DNA from: Saccoglossus kowalevskii | Taxonomy: Eukaryota > Hemichordata > Enteropneusta > Harrimaniidae | Assembly (NCBI RefSeq): GCF_000003605.2 | Contig: NW_003119459.1 | Coordinates: 64,608-90,601, forward strand | DNA length: 25,994 nt | Reading direction: 5' to 3' | Shown here: positions 22,843-25,994 of the stretch, piece after piece | Layout of the letters: the number at the start of each line of letters is the position of its first letter | Numbering within the stretch: position 1 is the stretch's first letter | The notes under the pieces: model-generated | Told to the model about the DNA's origin: nothing | Seen by the model: only the letters and a program-made list of their open reading frames with translations | Database searches by the model: none | Made by a program: the position numbers and the translations under genes

Positions 22843-23571
22843 TTGGACTCCTGCCGTTCACATCTGCTCATATTTGATATAGCATACTGCTCGTTGGTTC
22901 ATGATTGACCACATTAGCCTAGGTTTCACAATATGAACACTCTACATAATATAACAGGGTAACTCTTTTATGCAGTTAAATCATTGCTGGTTCACTAGAT
23001 TTGCAGGTTAAAAAAAACTTTTATTTTTCCCACAGCAAAATCTTCTATTACACTTCCCTTAGTAATGTACACGCTACAAGTAGTGATTTCAATTTACCAT
23101 GCATGCTAAGATAAGGTGTACTCTTAATACAATGGTATGCACGATTTGAAAACACGATATATTGTTCATAAATAATAAGTCTCCTATGATTATATTTCAG
23201 AATTGAATTCTTTATTGCTTGTATTATAACGTTGTACAAATCATGGCGTAATATACGAGACAATTGTAACATTGTTTTGTCTAAGTATGCAAATTAGATA
23301 TGGCAGTATCACGTATGCTCTGCAATTCGTGTTATACAACGTTTAGCTTGTGTTATCTATATTTTGATTTAATCTGAATTGTAAATTTATATAAACCTTT
23401 ATGTAATCAATATTATTATACATCTGTCACCGTAACGCCATAAGTTACATCGTGCCGTAATTTTGCAGTATTTTGGGGGTTATTTTCATCCTACCATATT
23501 AGGAAATGCGAATTACAAATATGGAATGACTACGCGCATAAGCGTTCTCTAATAATAATAAAAAAAAACAT
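22843..23571. other. AT-rich stretch with no supported gene
   Basis: Only a 74-codon minus-strand frame (23048-23272) without a motif. No other feature was seen. Confidence 0.55.
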
Positions 23572-23632
23572 GGCTGAAACCAGGGTTTGACCGGACTCCA
23601 CACAAAACAGTTCGCTAATTCTGCTCTCTAAA
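23572..23632 (-). repeat. tRNA-like SINE head with poly-T, minus strand
   Basis: On the minus strand TTTAGAGAGCAGAATTAGCG resembles a D-arm region. It is followed by GGAGTCCGGTCAAACCCTGG, which resembles a T-arm one base short of the B-box consensus (GGTTCAAACCC expected, GGTCAAACCC present). Just downstream on that strand is an eight-T run (23561-23568), which would act as an RNA polymerase III stop. The acceptor ends do not pair well, so a SINE head or tRNA pseudogene is likelier than a tRNA gene. Confidence 0.35.
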
Positions 23633-23706
23633 CTTTTTCTAAATTCCGGCATTTCCATGATTTATCCTTGGAAAGAAAAGATGTATAATAATAAGGCTAT
23701 TACGAG

Positions 23707-23808
23707 GATAGCTCAAAGTATGCACTCAGACAGTACGCCGCACATCGACCTCAGATGCGCGTCGGTCGATACTCTCGGTGTACTGTCTTGGTGCATACTA
23801 TAGCCATC
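23707..23808. repeat. 102-nt long hairpin, pre-miRNA-like or MITE
   Basis: A 24-nt arm (23717-23740, beginning AGTATGCACTCAGACAGTAC) pairs with 23776-23799 at 22 of 24 positions, including one G-U. Inside, after a small internal loop, ATCGACC (23744-23750) pairs with GGTCGAT (23764-23770) around a 13-nt loop. Outside, GATAGCT (23707-23713) pairs with most of AGCCATC (23802-23808). The arms are much better matched than the surrounding sequence and contain no long AT run. Its size, loop and two-mismatch stem fit an animal miRNA precursor. A very short palindromic transposon copy is the main alternative. Confidence 0.6.
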
Positions 23809-24600
23809 GTTTGGAAAAATATATTGGTATATAAACGTTATACAGCAATCCATGACGCCATGTTGAATTGCATGAGGTCAAAATAGAAGATAGAAATAAT
23901 ATCAATGTTACCAACTTTCGACAATATTTGCATATTAAAAACTATGATCTTGTTCATATTGCAGCTGCAGGTACACCAAATGTAGCAGAAATAATTAAAA
24001 ATACTATCACAAAGACTAAATACCGACACTATAAAAGATATGAACCCATTTCTAGGTGTGTCTATGTGCACCCTTCTATAGATACTACAGCGTTGGTTTT
24101 CGGGCTCTTAGAGAACATGCTTCTAATTGCCACGTAGCGGCTTCATGTTCCTAACATTGTGTGTGATTCCGGTCACTGTTGATTGAAATGGGTCAATTCG
24201 TTAAATCCGAAAGCGTACTTTGGTTTCACATGATGACCTGGCTGCGCTTCATTATAAACATTCATAACAACTTTCGTCATTTCGTCGTCTGTTACAATTT
24301 CAGCAAACACGTCTGCTCTAGTTATTCTGTACTGTATAGTGTGTCTGAGTCGACATAGTACACGTACCCATGATTTTAAAATTCTATTTGTATGGCGTGA
24401 CTGCCAAAAATATATGCAATTGGATTACTGGCGCATTAGTGCGAAAGTGTTTGTGCTGGAAATACTTCAATCACAGACATTACGTGCATTATCCGGTATC
24501 GTTACATACTAATAGTATTACTATTATAATCTTATAGTCATCAAATGAAAAACTCATTCCAGCATACACTTTGCGCTGTGTGGCATTATCGGTTATTGCG
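23809..24600. other. Stretch with one open frame of unclear meaning
   Basis: A plus-strand frame is open from 23856 to the TAG at about 24135-24137 (about 93 codons). The composition is soluble-protein-like, including VHIAAAGTPNVAEIIKNTIT, but there is no ATG near the beginning and no recognised domain. A minus-strand frame overlaps it (23838-24071), so at least one is a shadow and both may be chance. Confidence 0.4.
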
Positions 24601-24928
24601 GTGATCAACAAAAGCAACCATTCTGGTTGTTGACAAATTACATTGTTTCTGCTAGTGTTGACCAGTGACACTGTTATTCCAGGTGTTAAGGCGCCACAAT
24701 TATTAGCATTGTTGACAAGCAGCACCACTGTTGTCAGTGTCGATAAAGAACAGCATTACCAATAGCGTTTACCAATGACGTCGTTGCTGTCAGTGTCAAG
24801 TGATACCATTTATGTCAGCGTTGACAAGTGAATGCTGCCAGTGTTGGTAACGAGCACCATTACAGCCAGTGTTAACCACTGACGCTGTTACCGCTTGTGT
24901 TGAGAAGTGACATATCGTTTCTGCCAGT
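24601..24928. repeat. Degenerate 28-bp minisatellite, about 12 units
   Basis: Units begin at 24601, 24629, 24657, 24685, 24711, 24739, 24767, 24795, 24820, 24843, 24871 and 24899. Eight are exactly 28 bp and the others are 23-30 bp. The consensus begins GTTGACAAGTGACAC, has GTT in the middle and ends TGCCAGT. Divergence between units is considerable, so the array is old. One more decayed unit may precede 24601 and another may follow 24928. Since 28 is not a multiple of three, the array does not keep an open frame, and the 79-codon minus-strand frame that enters it is incidental. Confidence 0.8.
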
Positions 24929-25248
24929 ATGACAATAGACATGTTACATTTGGTCATAGTACTTGATCACGACAAACTAATTAAGTGGGAATCGTGACAA
25001 GACTGTTATTTGTCTTGCAAGAAATTCTCTTTTGGAGGAAATTATATTAGTCCTGATTTTTGCTTTCAATTTCCAATGTAATTATATGAGAGTTAAGTCT
25101 TATTACAGCTTAGTTTGATGTGACATTTATTCACAGTGGTAATTATAGATGTAGACGACGCGGTTTGTAAAAATATATAGCTCACACCGAGTGTAATTTA
25201 TATAAGTTGTATATTTATGCGGTATATCTATAATGTGAAACGTACGCC
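24929..25248. other. Short AT-rich stretch, nothing recognised
   Basis: No coding frame, repeat or RNA could be recognised between the minisatellite and the GC-rich element. Confidence 0.55.
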
Positions 25249-25397
25249 ATGAGCGGATTTAGAGAGGGGCCGAGAGGGCACGGCCCCCCTATTTTCAACA
25301 ACCAACAGGGCTTCACGCCATCGGCGCTCGCCAACTTGGCCTAAGGCCAATTTATCGCCCCCCCCCCCTTTCCCAATTCCTAGATCCGCCCCTTTAC
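25249..25397. mobile_element. Short GC-rich MITE-like element
   Basis: GCGGATTTAG (25253-25262) and CTAGATCCGC (25380-25389) form inverted ends matching at 9 of 10 bases. Each is followed inward by a G-rich or C-rich block (GGGGCCG near 25266 and an 11-C run at 25358-25368). Internal hairpins are GGGGCCG / CGGCCCC (25266-25287) and TTGGCCT A AGGCCAA (25336-25350). Ends of the form GGGGCGGATCTAG followed by a G-run are a common look of small non-autonomous DNA transposons (often hAT-type) in invertebrates. The flanks show only a weak possible 8-bp duplication, so the family is uncertain. A minus-strand frame across it is a composition effect. Confidence 0.5.
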
Positions 25398-25994
25398 ACG
25401 TTCTAATCAGATATATCAACAATATAATCAGCGTAAAAGATTAACTTACCATTTATTGATAGATCAATGTAATCCTTGTAAGATCCCGTATAAGATCACG
25501 TGTGAGGCGGACGGCGATTTAGTGAATTAAAATAGTTACCACAACTATTATTTAAACGCTGTATATCGACCTGGTTTACATCAACTATGTGTGAATATGT
25601 ATCTCAACTAATTAAGGTAGAGATGCAGTTTATTTGACTTGCTTTTTAATTGAGTAATTAGACAATGAAGATGGTATTATATATTCAACATGTTATATAT
25701 TTTCTGAAAGCTTATTATACAAACTTTATTATACAAACTCTGTCTTTATTTTAAATATCCAGAATGCGTTTTTGATTTTGGGTCAAAAATATGCTTTTTT
25801 GGACAAAAGTGGTTTAAAAAAATTAGCTCAAAAACTTCAAGTCCGTTTGTGGGTAAAATTACATCACTGGATACCTTAGTATACTACTAATTCAAATGCG
25901 TCCACTCATCTCTCTAACGGCTTTCAAAGTCGCACAGCATGACCTCAAAGTTCACTCTTTTCTATTTTTGCATAATTTATATATCCATGTTAAT
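25398..25994. other. AT-rich end of window with a 14-bp tandem pair
   Basis: TTATTATACAAACT occurs twice in perfect tandem (25712-25725 and 25726-25739). From about 25,780 to the end the sequence is A/T-run rich. It contains no frame or recognised element, although it may continue outside the window. Confidence 0.55.

Noticed and set aside
23868-24137. 89-codon frame with soluble-protein-like composition
   Set aside because: There is no ATG near the start and no family match. A minus-strand frame of similar length overlaps it, and the length is within the chance range.
24601-24928. CRISPR-like array
   Set aside because: The units are contiguous, degenerate and without spacers, so it is a minisatellite. 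Nothing else suggests a prokaryote.

Overview
This window looks like non-coding nuclear DNA from an invertebrate animal. By eye it is AT-rich (about one third G+C) and CpG is not depleted, which argues against a vertebrate. There are no bacterial-style gene blocks, no Shine-Dalgarno-led ORFs and no phage or plasmid hallmarks. In either strand I find no protein that I recognise. At this base composition about one or two open frames of around 100 codons are expected by chance in 26 kb, and the frames present fit that. The species cannot be named from the sequence, and the window could be intergenic or lie inside a large intron.

The content is structural rather than coding. Positions 1-10,580 are mostly plain AT-rich sequence. 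They hold an ACAT microsatellite next to a GC-rich hairpin (165-243), a 68-nt stem-loop of pre-miRNA size (2064-2131), a possible orphan exon behind a strong splice-acceptor-like tract (3788-3997), and a small C-rich tandem repeat (8708-8790). Positions 10,583-12,083 form a G+C-richer island. Its first part is an approximately 0.9-kb element whose arms share inverted matches and are built from 10-bp sub-repeats. Its second part is an array of about sixteen 21-bp units (11,647-12,083), interrupted by a 98-bp retroposon-tail insertion between near-identical 12-bp flanks. Removing the insertion and one flank restores the array.

Positions 12,084-23,700 are again mostly featureless. They hold a perfect 29-bp tandem duplication (12,883-12,948), a CpG-rich hairpin (16,454-16,517), three minus-strand tRNA-like or SINE-like heads (about 19,564, 20,551 and 23,572) and a LINE-type 3' tail with (TAAA)n (22,741-22,842).

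The right end is richer. It has a 102-nt near-palindromic hairpin (23,707-23,808) that is the best small-RNA or MITE candidate, a degenerate minisatellite of twelve units mostly 28 bp long (24,601-24,928), and a short GC-rich element with inverted ends GCGGATTTAG / CTAGATCCGC (25,249-25,397).

No genes act together here. The observations worth following up are the two long hairpins, the 10-bp and 21-bp periodic repeat island with its datable insertion, and the 28-bp minisatellite.
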